From Loktanella sp. IMCC34160 (GTDB lineage Bacteria; Pseudomonadota; Alphaproteobacteria; Rhodobacterales; Rhodobacteraceae): a stretch of 64,000 nt of DNA. The position numbers and the translations under genes were made by a program. This document shows positions 1 to 9,217 of the stretch, piece by piece. How positions within the stretch are numbered: position 1 is the stretch's first letter; the number at the start of each line of letters is the position of its first letter. The notes beneath the pieces are model-generated. The model made no database searches. It was given only the letters and a program-made list of their open reading frames with translations, and was not told where the DNA came from. The stretch lies in contig NZ_SELP01000003.1 in the NCBI RefSeq assembly GCF_004145845.1, positions 516,372-580,371 on the forward strand, read 5' to 3'.

Positions 1-520
<520 letters not shown>

Positions 521-604
521 CTAGCCGCGCCCATTGCCCCCTACAATGGCTTGACAACACCTGCGGCACTTGGGACCACCCATGCCAAGTTGCACGAGGC
601 TCCA

Positions 605-1636
605 ATGACCCAGAAAACCATCCTTCGCGCCCTAGCGGGTGAAACGCTGCCCACCCCGCCGATCTGGATGATGCGGCAGGCGGGTCGCTACCTGCCGGAA
701 TACCGGGCCACCCGCGCACAGGCGGGGGATTTTCTATCCCTGTGCTACAATCCGGACCTTGCGGCCGAAGTGACCTTGCAGCCGATCCGCCGCTACGGGT
801 TCGACGCGGCGATCCTGTTTGCCGATATTCTTCTGTTGCCGCAGGCGTTGGGCACCGATCTGTGGTTCGTGACCGGCGAAGGGCCGCGTCTGTCCACCGT
901 GACCACCGGTGCCGAACTGGCCGCGCTGAAGCCCAAAGAGGCGATCCATGACACCCTGTCGCCCGTCTATGAAACCGTGCGCATCCTGTCTCGGGAACTG
1001 CCTAGGGAAACCACGCTGATCGGCTTTGCCGGGGCGCCCTGGACCGTGGCCACCTATATGATCGCCGGGCGCGGCACGCCGGATCAGGGCCCGGCCCACG
1101 CGCTCAAGGATGCGGATCGTGCGACCTTTCAGGGCATCATTGATCTGCTGACCGATGCGACCGTGGATTACCTTTCGGCGCAGGTCGACGCAGGGGCCGA
1201 GGTCGTGAAGATTTTCGACAGCTGGGCCGGGAGCCTGAAGGGCGCGGATTTCCACGATTTCGCCGTTGAACCCGCGCGCAAGATCACCGCTGCGATGAAA
1301 GAACGGCACCCCGATACCCCGGTCATCGCCTTCCCGCGCGGGGCGGGCGAACGCTATGCCGGGCTGCATCAGGCGATCGGTGCGGATTGCATCGCGCTGG
1401 ATGACGGGGTCACGGCGGCCTGGGCGGCGGCGAACGTGCAGACCGGCGGATGCGTTCAGGGCAACCTGAAATCCTCGCATATGGTGACCGGGGGCGATGA
1501 TCTTGTCCGGGAAACCCGCCGGATCGTCGATGCCCTGTCGAACGGGCCACACATCTTCAACCTCGGCCACGGGATCACCCCGGACGCGGACCCCGAAAAC
1601 GTGCAGTTGATGATCGACACGGTGCGGTCCACCTAG
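605..1636 (+). CDS. hemE: Uroporphyrinogen decarboxylase
   Basis: HemE removes four acetate carboxyls from uroporphyrinogen III to give coproporphyrinogen III, in the cytoplasm. The ATG at 605 gives 343 residues, the normal family length; the frame is open further upstream but only as antisense of hemC. The signature [17 protein letters not shown] lies at residues 18-34. The catalytic Asp is in FADILLLP (D74), and [14 protein letters not shown] is the second conserved block. It is divergent from hemC. A TTGACA hexamer sits at 551-556, but I could not see a good -10 at the right distance. The product is the substrate of HemF, encoded at 2866-3759. Confidence 0.96.
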   Translation: MTQKTILRALAGETLPTPPIWMMRQAGRYLPEYRATRAQAGDFLSLCYNPDLAAEVTLQPIRRYGFDAAILFADILLLPQALGTDLWFVTGEGPRLSTVTTGAELAALKPKEAIHDTLSPVYETVRILSRELPRETTLIGFAGAPWTVATYMIAGRGTPDQGPAHALKDADRATFQGIIDLLTDATVDYLSAQVDAGAEVVKIFDSWAGSLKGADFHDFAVEPARKITAAMKERHPDTPVIAFPRGAGERYAGLHQAIGADCIALDDGVTAAWAAANVQTGGCVQGNLKSSHMVTGGDDLVRETRRIVDALSNGPHIFNLGHGITPDADPENVQLMIDTVRST

Positions 1637-1772
1637 GGCCGTTCGCGCCAGTTCTCCTGTTCAGGCAAACCCTCAATTATACCGCGAACCGGCCAAACGC
1701 GCGTTGGCCCGGGTCAAGGCGCGATGGCATTTCCGGACGTATCATCTGCTGATCCATAGAAGGAGGATCACG

Positions 1773-2219
1773 ATGTATGTTCCACGCATGATTTGCCTTG
1801 CCGCGACGTTCGCGATGGTTGGCGGGGCCGCCCTTGCCGATACAATTCGTCTGCCCCCTTCGGTCGGCGCGACGCCGATCGAGATACCCTATGTCGATCC
1901 GGATGCGCCCTTGGCAATCAATCCGAATGCCCTTGGTCAGTCCGGGCAGATCGGCACGCAGACGCCACGCCTTGGTGACCCTTACATGGTTTTACCTGTG
2001 CCCCTTCCCTCGCCGAATATCACGATGGTCGATCCACGTCGTCTTCCCGGCGCGTTCAGTAGTTTGCCGATCCCGATCCCGGACCCGGTTCGGGTCGGGC
2101 GTGAAGGCCGGTTCGCCTATGCGCTGCTGAACGACGGCACGGTCTACGGCGATACGAACTTCGGATACGCCCGGTTCGAAAACATGGCGACCTACCGGGC
2201 GTTTCTGGAAAGCCACTAG
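1773..2219 (+). CDS. Small exported protein of unknown function
   Basis: This 148-residue protein is not one I recognise. The ATG at 1773 follows a strong Shine-Dalgarno (AGGAGG at 1761-1766), which decides the start over upstream in-frame codons. Residues 1-23 form a signal peptide ending in a likely signal peptidase I site (ALA, then DT). The mature part is rich in proline and glycine, has PLPSPN and PIPIPDPV stretches, and ends in a more polar block with no cysteine in the mature part. It is probably periplasmic. It stands alone after hemE, 136 bases downstream of it, and converges on the LysE gene. Confidence 0.75.
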   Translation: MYVPRMICLAATFAMVGGAALADTIRLPPSVGATPIEIPYVDPDAPLAINPNALGQSGQIGTQTPRLGDPYMVLPVPLPSPNITMVDPRRLPGAFSSLPIPIPDPVRVGREGRFAYALLNDGTVYGDTNFGYARFENMATYRAFLESH

Positions 2220-2245
2220 TCGGCAGTGTGGCAGCCCGCCTCGCG

Positions 2246-2875
2246 TCAGGCCGTCTTCCAGGCGAACCAGACAGCGACGAGGGCAAGCGCCACGGCAAGG
2301 GTCTTTCGGACGACCATGCTTCGATATGGATCGTCCAGTAGTACCCTTGCCGTACCTGCCAGCAGGACGATCGTCGCGTGAATGCCGGTCGCCACCCCGA
2401 CATAAATCGCGGACAGGGTCAGGGTCTGCCCGGTAACATTCCCGCTGGGCAGGACAAACCCGGGCAGAACGGCAACGTAGAAGACCGCGGCCTTCGGGTT
2501 CAGCAGGTTGGTGATCAGCCCGCGCCGGAAATACCGTGCAAGGGTCGACCCAAGGGGTGCGTGCTCGATATCTTCGCCCGCCCCGCGCCAGCCATCCCAG
2601 GCCAGCCAAAGCAGGTAAATCACGCCGCCCCAGCGCAAAGTCTGATAGAGCACATCGGAGGACGAAATGACCGCCGCAAGCCCAAGCGCGGCGGCGATCC
2701 CCACCAGACCAAGCCCAAGCGCCACGCCCGCGACGGCCGACATTCCCGGCCTGCGCCCCTCGGTCGCGGCGACCAGCGCAAGATAGGCCATGTTCGGCCC
2801 CGGCGTGAGTTCGATCAGCGCCGAGGTCAGGGCGAAAGCCCCAACCGTGACAAGCGGCAGCCCCGCTAGATCCAT
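2246..2875 (-). CDS. LysE/RhtB-family amino-acid exporter
   Basis: This 209-residue inner-membrane protein belongs to the LysE/RhtB exporter family, which effluxes amino acids or related solutes. The family hallmark is the N-terminal ELTPGPNMAYL around residues 22-32, followed by about five to six hydrophobic segments; a central NPKAAVFYVAVLPGF block (from about residue 127) is also typical. Its ATG at 2875 lies inside the last codons of hemF (10-base overlap), so the two are translationally coupled. The substrate cannot be told from sequence. A second, unrelated-position LysE paralogue is at 42762-43364. Confidence 0.88.
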   Translation of the reverse strand: MDLAGLPLVTVGAFALTSALIELTPGPNMAYLALVAATEGRRPGMSAVAGVALGLGLVGIAAALGLAAVISSSDVLYQTLRWGGVIYLLWLAWDGWRGAGEDIEHAPLGSTLARYFRRGLITNLLNPKAAVFYVAVLPGFVLPSGNVTGQTLTLSAIYVGVATGIHATIVLLAGTARVLLDDPYRSMVVRKTLAVALALVAVWFAWKTA

Positions 2876-3759
2876 TTGGCCAACGGCGGCAGGGACATCA
2901 GAACGGCATTCGCGTCATGCCCGGTCGCCAACCCGAATTTCGTGCCCCGGTCGTAGACAAGGTTGTATTCGGCATAAAGGCCGCGATGCACCAGTTGGGT
3001 ATCCTTGTCGGCCTCGGACCAGGGGGTGTTCCGCCGCCGCTCGGTGGCCGGCAGGAAGGCGGGCAGGAAGGCGCGGCCAATGTCCTGCGTCAACGCAAAG
3101 TCCTTTTCCCAGTCGCCGGTGCAGTGGTCATCCATGAAGATGCCGCCAACACCACGGGCGCGGCCCCGGTGCGGGACATAGAAATATTCGTCAGCCCAAT
3201 CCTTCAGGCGAGGGTAAAGGTCTGCCCCATGCGGGTCGAGGTGCTGTTTCTGGACCGCATGGAAATGCGCGGTGTCCTCGGCGTATTCGATGCAGGGGTT
3301 CAGGTCGGACCCGCCCCCGAACCACCACGCGCCGGGGGTCCAGAACATGCGGGTGTTCATGTGCACCGCAGGGGTATGCGGGTTCTGCATATGCGCGACC
3401 AGCGAAATGCCAGAGGCCCAGAACCGCGGGTCGGCTTCGATCCCCGGCACGCCACGAGCGGCCATTGCCTGCTGCGCGGCCTTGCCAAGGGTGCCATAGA
3501 CGGTGGACACATTGACCCCGACCTTTTCGAACACCCGGCCGCCGCGCATCACGCTCATCAGCCCGCCGCCGGCATCGGACCCGTCGTCGCTGGCCCGTTT
3601 GGTTTCCGTCACCTCGAACCGGCCTGCGGGCAGGTCCGCGAACGGGCCTTCGGACTGGCTGTCCTCCAGTGCCTCGAAGGCCGCCACGATGTCATCCCGA
3701 AGCTGTCGGAACCAATTGGAAGCGGTCGCCTTTTCGGTCTGCATCGCGGTCTCGGTCAT
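2866..3759 (-). CDS. hemF: Oxygen-dependent coproporphyrinogen III oxidase
   Basis: HemF converts coproporphyrinogen III to protoporphyrinogen IX using O2. The chosen ATG (3759) is preceded by AAGGA at good spacing and gives 297 residues, close to the family norm; an upstream start at 3801 lacks such a site. The signature DLNPCIEYAEDTAHFH lies at residues 152-167, and HRGRARGVGGIFMDD follows about 50 residues later. It overlaps the LysE-type gene downstream by 10 bases. With hemC and hemE it makes this corner of the window a loose heme locus. I see no obvious Fnr box in front of it. Confidence 0.96.
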   Translation of the reverse strand: MTETAMQTEKATASNWFRQLRDDIVAAFEALEDSQSEGPFADLPAGRFEVTETKRASDDGSDAGGGLMSVMRGGRVFEKVGVNVSTVYGTLGKAAQQAMAARGVPGIEADPRFWASGISLVAHMQNPHTPAVHMNTRMFWTPGAWWFGGGSDLNPCIEYAEDTAHFHAVQKQHLDPHGADLYPRLKDWADEYFYVPHRGRARGVGGIFMDDHCTGDWEKDFALTQDIGRAFLPAFLPATERRRNTPWSEADKDTQLVHRGLYAEYNLVYDRGTKFGLATGHDANAVLMSLPPLAKWI

Positions 3760-3858
3760 GGTCGGCTGTCCTTGATATTGTATAACCACGCCCTCTAGCA
3801 TTCATTGGGGCAGGCTTCCACTGCCCGGTGGTCGCAGTTGCTGTCACGGAGAGTTCCC

Positions 3859-4248
3859 ATGCGTAAGACCCTTTTGATCCTGCCTGTTCTTGGCATCCTT
3901 GCCGCCTGCGCCACCCCGCGCGAGGCCTGTATCAACGATGCGCGCCGCCACGTGGTGCTTCTGGATCAACAGATCGCCGTGACCCAAGGCAACATCAGCC
4001 GCGGCTATGCGCTGGCGACGGTGCAGGATGTTCAGGTCGTCACCGAAGTGTGCCGGGGAACGAACGAGGATGGATCGACCTTCAGCTTCCCCTGCCAGAA
4101 GACCCGCGTTGTTGACCGGCAGGAACCCGTGGCCATCAACGTGGCCGAGGAACGGGCAAAGCTGGCCGATCTGCAAGCGCGTCGGGCCGCCGCCGAACGC
4201 ACGGCGCAGGCCACCATCCAGCAATGCGTCGCGACGCACCCCGAATAG
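3859..4248 (+). CDS. Small lipoprotein of unknown function
   Basis: This protein has 129 residues. Residues 1-16 are a short hydrophobic signal ending in the lipobox LAAC (Cys17), so it should be lipidated and membrane anchored. After that come an EACINDARR segment, two further cysteines in the middle (CRG, PCQK) and a C-terminal helical stretch rich in Ala, Arg and Glu (about residues 92-120) that could form a coiled coil. The ATG at 3859 follows GGAGAG. It is divergent from hemF and converges on the VOC gene, leaving only 3 bases between stops. I do not recognise a family. Confidence 0.78.
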   Translation: MRKTLLILPVLGILAACATPREACINDARRHVVLLDQQIAVTQGNISRGYALATVQDVQVVTEVCRGTNEDGSTFSFPCQKTRVVDRQEPVAINVAEERAKLADLQARRAAAERTAQATIQQCVATHPE

Positions 4249-4251
4249 GGA

Positions 4252-4602
4252 TCAGGTAAATTCAATCCTGTTGCAGAAGGGATCGTCGGTGAAGAACCGC
4301 CGGCGATCTGTCAGGGCCGTATCCCACCTGACCTCATGCCCCTCCACGACAAGCCTTCTGGCGATGTCGTCAAGGTCAGGCACCCGGAAACAGGGATGCG
4401 CCTTGCGCGCGGGGCTAAACGGTTCTTCCACGCCAAGGTGCAGTTCGACCTCTCCCGCCCGCAGCCAAAGCCCACCGCGACCGGCCAAGGCTTCGGGTTT
4501 CGGAAGCTCTGTCATGCCAAGGATACCGACCCAGAAGGCGCGCGCGTCGTCCTCGCCGCCCTTGGGGATGGCAAGCTGAGTGTGATCGTAGGTCCAGCTC
4601 AT
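4252..4602 (-). CDS. VOC (glyoxalase/bleomycin-resistance fold) protein
   Basis: This 116-residue protein has the vicinal-oxygen-chelate fold. It begins with the typical first beta strand (DHTQLAIP), has an AFWVGILGM helix, a LWLRAGEVELHLGVE strand pair, a HPCFRVPDLDDIARRL half and ends in FTDDPFCNRIEF, a standard VOC C-terminus. VOC proteins usually bind a metal and act as lyases, isomerases or dioxygenases; the substrate here is unknown. The ATG (4602) overlaps the TGA of the phosphoesterase gene by ATGA, so the two form an operon with the phosphoesterase first. Confidence 0.85.
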   Translation of the reverse strand: MSWTYDHTQLAIPKGGEDDARAFWVGILGMTELPKPEALAGRGGLWLRAGEVELHLGVEEPFSPARKAHPCFRVPDLDDIARRLVVEGHEVRWDTALTDRRRFFTDDPFCNRIEFT

Positions 4603-5348
4603 TCCGCGCTGGGCCACAGAAGGGATCGGCCAGCTTCGTGAACCGTGTGCCAGTCGCTGCCGTCGAAATGAACGGGCACCAACGGACGGCCATAGCCCGC
4701 CCCGCCGTCGATGTTGATCCGGTTGCCATGGTGGGCCGGGTGATCCAGCGCCGTGTGACCATGCACGACCATGCTGCCATGATCGCGCGTATCCTCCAGC
4801 CATCCGTTGCGAATCCAGATCAGGTCGTCTTCCTCCTGATCGGCCATCTCGATACCTGGGCGAATGCCCGCATGGACAAAGATTGCCGCCTCGGCCCGGT
4901 GCCACAGCGGGCGGCTTTCCAGAAAATCGAGGTGGGTTTCGGGGACCTTGGCGCGAGCCTCTTTCGCGATCTCCTCGACAAGGCCGGGGTCGCGGATTTC
5001 GGCGTCGGTATCGGGCAGGGTCACCCCGTAGGACCGCAGTGTATCGCGGCCACCCAGAGCGGGGTGGAGCCAGCCCTTGCCCGACGCGATCTGCGGGTCG
5101 TCGATGACCCCGTCGCGGACAAAGCGGGTGAACATCCGGTCGTGGTTGCCCCGCAGCACGGTCCAGTTCCGGCCCGCCTCAACGCCGGCGATCAAGGCGT
5201 CGATCACGCCGCGCGTGTCCGGGCCACGGTCGGTGTAATCGCCGACAAAGACCACCTCTGCCCCGGTGCCGCCATCCGCACCAATCAGCGCAAGCGCCCG
5301 GTCCATCTGAGTCTTCTGTCCGTGGATGTCGCCGATTGCATAGATCAT
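4599..5348 (-). CDS. Calcineurin-like metallophosphoesterase (PPP/ApaH-like)
   Basis: This protein has 249 residues. All core metal-binding motifs of the PPP-type phosphoesterases are present: GDIHG at 6-10, GDYTDRG at 36-42 and GNHD at 67-70, then histidine motifs VHAG and GHT in the C-terminal half. Relatives act as protein Ser/Thr phosphatases or diadenosine-tetraphosphatases. The ATG at 5348 sits immediately before the GDIHG block, as expected, so the ten extra upstream residues were dropped. It is the first gene of a two-gene unit with the VOC protein. The real substrate cannot be read from the sequence. Confidence 0.88.
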   Translation of the reverse strand: MIYAIGDIHGQKTQMDRALALIGADGGTGAEVVFVGDYTDRGPDTRGVIDALIAGVEAGRNWTVLRGNHDRMFTRFVRDGVIDDPQIASGKGWLHPALGGRDTLRSYGVTLPDTDAEIRDPGLVEEIAKEARAKVPETHLDFLESRPLWHRAEAAIFVHAGIRPGIEMADQEEDDLIWIRNGWLEDTRDHGSMVVHGHTALDHPAHHGNRINIDGGAGYGRPLVPVHFDGSDWHTVHEAGRSLLWPSAE

Positions 5349-5430
5349 TGGGCCCGCCTTTCCGGGCCGCAATAGCACGGGGCGGAGAGCGGGGGAACGG
5401 CGCCCGGATCAAGGCAGCCTTGCAGCCAGA

Positions 5431-6042
5431 TCAGGCCTGCGCCTCGACCTGCGGGTCCGGCAGGAACCGGTAGGAATGGGTGTTGATGTCACCGCTCCAC
5501 CGCCACAGGGCGACAAAGCCTTCGGGGCCGGTGCGGAACGCGTGCGGCATCAGGGATGGATGGTGAATCATGTCCCCCGCGGGCCGGTGCCGCGTGTCGT
5601 CGCCCGCCGTCCAAATCGCCGACCCGGCAAGGATGACATAGGTTTCATCCGCGTCGTGATTGTGCAGGCCGTAGTAGCTGTTCGGCGCCATATAGACGAG
5701 GCCGAGCCGGTGATCGGGGCAAGGAATCGGGCCCTCTGGCCCCATCAGCGTCGCGACAGCGATGATGGCGGCGGCTGTAACGGTCATCCGATCTTCGACC
5801 GGGTTCACGCTCCAGTCGATCAGGTCATGGGCGGCAAGCGCGGCCCGCGCGGCCGGATGGTCCGACCCGGCCAGACAGGTCCGGATGCCCAGGTCAAAGG
5901 CACAGGCTGACGGGGTGACGGGCATGTCGATGGCAGTCTGGGTCAGCGCGTCGGCGGCAGCGGCGCCTTCCGAACGCCCTTCGGCGCGGTAGACGGCGGC
6001 AAGCTCGTCCAGAAGGGCGGTGAATCGGGGTTGATAGGCCAT
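5431..6042 (-). CDS. Probable dimethylsulfoniopropionate (DMSP) lyase, cupin type (DddL/DddQ/DddK family)
   Basis: This protein has 203 residues and a cupin domain in its second half. The metal site reads H127-x-H129-x3-E133-x-Y135, with a further His at 167, exactly 32 residues after the Tyr. From memory, this is the spacing of the metal ligands and catalytic tyrosine in cupin DMSP lyases such as DddK. The GPEGP...RLGLVYMAP lead-in also matches DddL-like proteins. Such enzymes cleave DMSP to dimethyl sulfide and acrylate. GGAGG precedes the ATG. No transporter or acrylate-degradation gene lies beside it. Assignment to DddL versus DddQ is not possible by eye, and another cupin activity remains an alternative. 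Confidence 0.72.
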   Translation of the reverse strand: MAYQPRFTALLDELAAVYRAEGRSEGAAAADALTQTAIDMPVTPSACAFDLGIRTCLAGSDHPAARAALAAHDLIDWSVNPVEDRMTVTAAAIIAVATLMGPEGPIPCPDHRLGLVYMAPNSYYGLHNHDADETYVILAGSAIWTAGDDTRHRPAGDMIHHPSLMPHAFRTGPEGFVALWRWSGDINTHSYRFLPDPQVEAQA

Positions 6043-6136
6043 GTCGCCCTCCGGCAGGTCAATGCCTGAGGGTCGCGCGAGCGGGCAGCGCGGTCTGACA
6101 CTGTCACGACATCAGCGGGTCGAAAACGGGTCGCCT

Positions 6137-6170
6137 GAAAACGACACGAGCCGCCCGGTCTGGGCGGCTC
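6137..6170 (-). terminator. Rho-independent terminator after serA
   Basis: A 9-base-pair stem (GAGCCGCCC at 6148-6156 pairing with GGGCGGCTC at 6162-6170) with a 5-base loop is followed on the minus strand by GTGTCGTTTTC. It begins about 20 bases after the serA stop and so should end the serA transcript before the DMSP lyase gene. Confidence 0.75.
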
Positions 6171-6190
6171 GGTCAAGGGTCTGGGATGGA

Positions 6191-7786
6191 TCAGGCCACG
6201 TCGAAGGTCAGCGGCTTGATCTGTCGGAACATGCCGGTTGCCTCCAGCTTGGCAATGACCGGGGCCGGCACCGGATCGTCGACATAAAGAAGCGCGATAG
6301 CCTCGCCATTCCGGGCGGCGCGGCCAAGGGTAAAGTTGGCGATGTTGACGCCATTTTCGCCCATGGTCTGGCCAAGCGTGCCGATGATGCCCGGCACGTC
6401 CTCGTTGGTGGTGTAAAGCATGTTCGCACCGACCTCGGCATCAATGTTGATGCCCTTGATCTGGATAAAGCGCGGCTTGCCATCGCTGAATACGGTGCCC
6501 GCGATGGAGCGTTCCCGCTCGGCCGTGACGACCGTGACCTTCACATAGCCTTCGAAGGCGCCGGACTGGTCCTGCTTGGTCGTGGAAATCTGGACGCCGC
6601 GTTCCTTGGCCATGACCGGGGCCGATACCATGTTCGTGTCCGGGTTCGTCTTCTTCATGATCCCGGCGATGGTCGCGGCGGTCAGGGCCTTGAGGTTCAT
6701 CTCGGAAGCTTCACCGTCAAACAGGATGTTGATCGCCTTGATCGGCTCGTCCGTCATCTGGCCGATGAAGTTGCCCAGATGGCCCGAGAGCTTGATCCAG
6801 GGGCCCATGACCTTGGCCTCTTCGGCGGTGACGGAGGGCATGTTCAGCGCGTTTTGCACCGCGCCCGTCAGCAGGTAGTCGGCCATCTGCTCGGCGACCT
6901 GAAGGGCGACGTTTTCCTGCGCTTCGGTCGTGGCCGCGCCAAGGTGCGGGGTGCAAACCACGTTGGGCAGGTTGAACAGCGGGTTTTGCTTGGCCGGTTC
7001 CTCGGCAAAGACGTCGAAGGCGGCGGCGGCGACATGGCCGGACTTCAGCAGGTCGGCAAGGGCGGCTTCGTCTACCAGACCGCCACGGGCGCAGTTGATG
7101 ACGCGAACGCCCTTCTTGGTCTTTTCAAGGTTCTCGCGGCTGAGGATGTTGCGGGTCTGATCGGTCAGCGGCACATGCAGGGTGATGAAGTCGGCCCGCT
7201 TCAGCAGCTCTTCCAGATCCACCTTCTCCACGCCGATTTCGGTGGCGCGCTCTTCGGACAGGAAGGGGTCGTAGGCGACGACCTTCATTTTCAGGCCAAG
7301 GGCGCGGTTGCAGACGATCGACCCGATGTTACCTGCGCCGATCACGCCAAGGGTCTTGCCGGTCAGTTCGACCCCCATGAACTTCGACTTTTCCCATTTG
7401 CCCGCATGAGTCGAGGCGCTGGCCTCGGGGATCTGGCGGGCGGCGGCGAACATCATTGCGATGGCATGTTCGGCGGTGGTGATCATGTTGCCGAAGGGGG
7501 TGTTCATCACGATGATCCCCTTCTTCGAAGCCTCGGGAATGTCGACGTTGTCGACCCCGATCCCGGCCCGGCCAATGACCTTGAGGTTGTCGGCGGCGGC
7601 GATGATCTTTTCGGTCACCTTTGTGGCCGAACGGATGGCAAGGCCGTCATATTGGCCGATGACTTCAAGAAGCTTGTCCTTGTCCTTGCCAAGTTCAGGC
7701 TGGAAATCCACCTCGATGCCGCGATCGCGGAAGATCTGGACGGCGGCTTCGGACAGCTTGTCGGAAATAAGTACGCGGGGGGCCAT
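6191..7786 (-). CDS. serA: D-3-phosphoglycerate dehydrogenase (long, ACT-containing form)
   Basis: SerA oxidises 3-phosphoglycerate to 3-phosphohydroxypyruvate, the first step of serine synthesis. The chosen ATG (7786), with AAAGGA upstream, gives 531 residues, the long type with an intervening domain. The NAD-binding GxGxxG is at 150-155 (GAGNIG), the substrate/catalytic triad appears as R234 (CARGG), E263 (AEEP) and H281 (CTPHLGA), and a C-terminal ACT domain starts around residue 460 (VPGIIGTLGQ). It lies just downstream of serC on the same strand, separated by a palindromic repeat pair; with serC and serB it completes serine synthesis. Confidence 0.97.
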   Translation of the reverse strand: MAPRVLISDKLSEAAVQIFRDRGIEVDFQPELGKDKDKLLEVIGQYDGLAIRSATKVTEKIIAAADNLKVIGRAGIGVDNVDIPEASKKGIIVMNTPFGNMITTAEHAIAMMFAAARQIPEASASTHAGKWEKSKFMGVELTGKTLGVIGAGNIGSIVCNRALGLKMKVVAYDPFLSEERATEIGVEKVDLEELLKRADFITLHVPLTDQTRNILSRENLEKTKKGVRVINCARGGLVDEAALADLLKSGHVAAAAFDVFAEEPAKQNPLFNLPNVVCTPHLGAATTEAQENVALQVAEQMADYLLTGAVQNALNMPSVTAEEAKVMGPWIKLSGHLGNFIGQMTDEPIKAINILFDGEASEMNLKALTAATIAGIMKKTNPDTNMVSAPVMAKERGVQISTTKQDQSGAFEGYVKVTVVTAERERSIAGTVFSDGKPRFIQIKGINIDAEVGANMLYTTNEDVPGIIGTLGQTMGENGVNIANFTLGRAARNGEAIALLYVDDPVPAPVIAKLEATGMFRQIKPLTFDVA

Positions 7787-7809
7787 GTCTGGTCCTTTCA
7801 TTGGGCGGG

Positions 7810-7874
7810 GGTGGGTTGAAACCCACCTTGCGATTCACGGGTGAGGGGGTAGGGTGGGCCAAGGCCCACCTTAC
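7810..7874. repeat. Pair of GGTGGG palindromes (copy 1)
   Basis: Two short palindromes lie between serC and serA. The first is GGTGGGTT-GA-AACCCACC at 7810-7827. The second is GGTGGGCC-AA-GGCCCACC at 7853-7870, extended to 7849-7874 by flanking GTA/TAC with one mismatch. The same arrangement, with nearly the same core sequences, occurs at 61400-61462. Each can form an 8-bp hairpin on either strand. This looks like a dispersed intergenic repeat family. Confidence 0.75.
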
Positions 7875-7877
7875 GCG

Positions 7878-9032
7878 TCATGCAGCGTCGGACTGCGCTT
7901 CGATCTCGGCGGCAAAGGCCCATTCGAGCCAGGGCAGCATCGCCTCGATATCGGCGGTTTCCACGGTGGCACCGCACCAGATCCGCAGTCCGGCGGGGGC
8001 GTCGCGGTAGGCACCGATATCCAACGCGATGTTTTCCGCCTCCAGCCGCTTGGCAACCGCCTTGGCAAAGGCCGCACCATCGGTGATCCGGTCGTCGGTG
8101 AACTTCAGGCAGACGCTGGTGTTGGACCGGGTGGCCTTGTCATTGGCAAGGTTGGCGATCCAGTCGCGGCTGGCGCAGAAATTCCAGACGGCGCGGGCGT
8201 TCGCATCGGCCCGGTGGATCAAGGCGTCCAGCCCGCCGATGGACTTGGCCCATTTCAGCGCGAACAGGTAATCCTCGACTGCCAGCATCGACGGGGTGTT
8301 GATGGTCTCACCCCGGAAGATGCCTTCGATCAGCTTGCCGCCCTTGGTCATGCGGAAAATCTTGGGCATCGGCCAAGCGGGGGTATAGCTTTCCAGCCGT
8401 TCGACCGCGCGGGGGCTGAGGATCAGCATACCGTGGGCCGCTTCACCGCCCATGACCTTCTGCCAGGAGAAGGTCACCACATCCAGCTTGTCCCAGGGCA
8501 GATCCTGCGCAAAGGCGGCGCTGGTCGCGTCGCAGATGGTCAGGCCCTTGCGGTCCGACGGGATGACTTCGCCCGACGGCACACGCACGCCCGAGGTGGT
8601 GCCGTTCCAGGTGAAGACCACATCGTTGTCGTAGTTGAGCGACGACATATCGACGATATCGCCATAGTCGGCGGTGTGGGCGGTTGCCTCGATCTTGAGC
8701 TGCTTGACCACATCGGTGACCCAGCCAGCCCCAAAACTTTCCCAAGCGACCATTTCCACGGGCCGCTCGCCCAAGAGCGACCACATCGCCATTTCGACGG
8801 CGCCTGTGTCAGAGGCAGGAACGATGCCGATCCGGTAGTCGGAGGGAACCCCAAGGATTTCGGCGGTCAGGTCGATCGCCTCTTTCAGCTTGGCCTTGCC
8901 GACGGCGGCACGGTGCGACCGGCCCAGCGGTGCGTCGCCAAGCGCGGCAAGATTCCATGTGGGGGGTTTGGCACAGGGGCCAGAAGAAAAGCGCGGATTT
9001 TCCGGGCGCGCAGCCGGTTTGGTCAAAGCCAT
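7878..9032 (-). CDS. serC: Phosphoserine aminotransferase
   Basis: SerC transfers an amino group from glutamate to 3-phosphohydroxypyruvate, giving phosphoserine. From the ATG at 9032 it has 384 residues, the length of the alphaproteobacterial type. The [10 protein letters not shown] start, the [11 protein letters not shown] block (about residue 74) and the PLP lysine in FSWQKVMGG (K192) are clear. The start is decided by a GAGAGGG ribosome-binding site placed inside a hairpin loop (see the leader entry at 9033-9075). It is upstream of serA on the same strand and divergent from a sulfotransferase gene. Confidence 0.97.
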   Translation of the reverse strand: MALTKPAARPENPRFSSGPCAKPPTWNLAALGDAPLGRSHRAAVGKAKLKEAIDLTAEILGVPSDYRIGIVPASDTGAVEMAMWSLLGERPVEMVAWESFGAGWVTDVVKQLKIEATAHTADYGDIVDMSSLNYDNDVVFTWNGTTSGVRVPSGEVIPSDRKGLTICDATSAAFAQDLPWDKLDVVTFSWQKVMGGEAAHGMLILSPRAVERLESYTPAWPMPKIFRMTKGGKLIEGIFRGETINTPSMLAVEDYLFALKWAKSIGGLDALIHRADANARAVWNFCASRDWIANLANDKATRSNTSVCLKFTDDRITDGAAFAKAVAKRLEAENIALDIGAYRDAPAGLRIWCGATVETADIEAMLPWLEWAFAAEIEAQSDAA

Positions 9033-9075
9033 TATCTGATACCCTCTCAGATATTCGCCCCTCGTTGGGGAGGGG
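9033..9075 (-). promoter_or_regulatory. Structured serC leader, candidate serC RNA motif
   Basis: Immediately upstream of the serC ATG, the minus strand can fold into two perfect hairpins. One has a 7-bp stem (TATCTGA with TCAGATA, 9033-9039 and 9047-9053) whose 7-base loop carries the GAGGG of the Shine-Dalgarno. The other is a 6-bp stem CCCCTC/GAGGGG (9058-9063 and 9070-9075). A serC RNA motif restricted to Alphaproteobacteria has been described in 5' leaders of serC; position and lineage fit, but I could not align this to its consensus. A role in translational control is inferred from the loop-held ribosome-binding site. Confidence 0.6.
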
Positions 9076-9217
9076 TGTCCCAAGGCCGGAGATACGGGGG
9101 GCAGAGGTCTTTCACAACGGGCAAAATGCCGCTAGACCGCCGGTTGAGGCGCGAAAAGCGACCCTTGGCGACTACGATCGGAAACTTGCATCCGCATTCG
9201 GGAAGGCGGGACACGGC

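Noticed and set aside
551..579. TTGACA hexamer upstream of hemE as a promoter
   Set aside because: The -35 is perfect, but no acceptable -10 lies 16-18 bases downstream, so it is mentioned only in the hemE entry.
1691..1709. Hairpin GGCCAA/TTGGCC after hemE as a terminator
   Set aside because: The stem is only six base pairs and no T-run follows on either strand.
6041..7819. Long open frame of 592 codons on the plus strand
   Set aside because: It is antisense of serA in high-GC DNA; the minus-strand protein has every SerA motif, and the plus-strand translation resembles no protein family.
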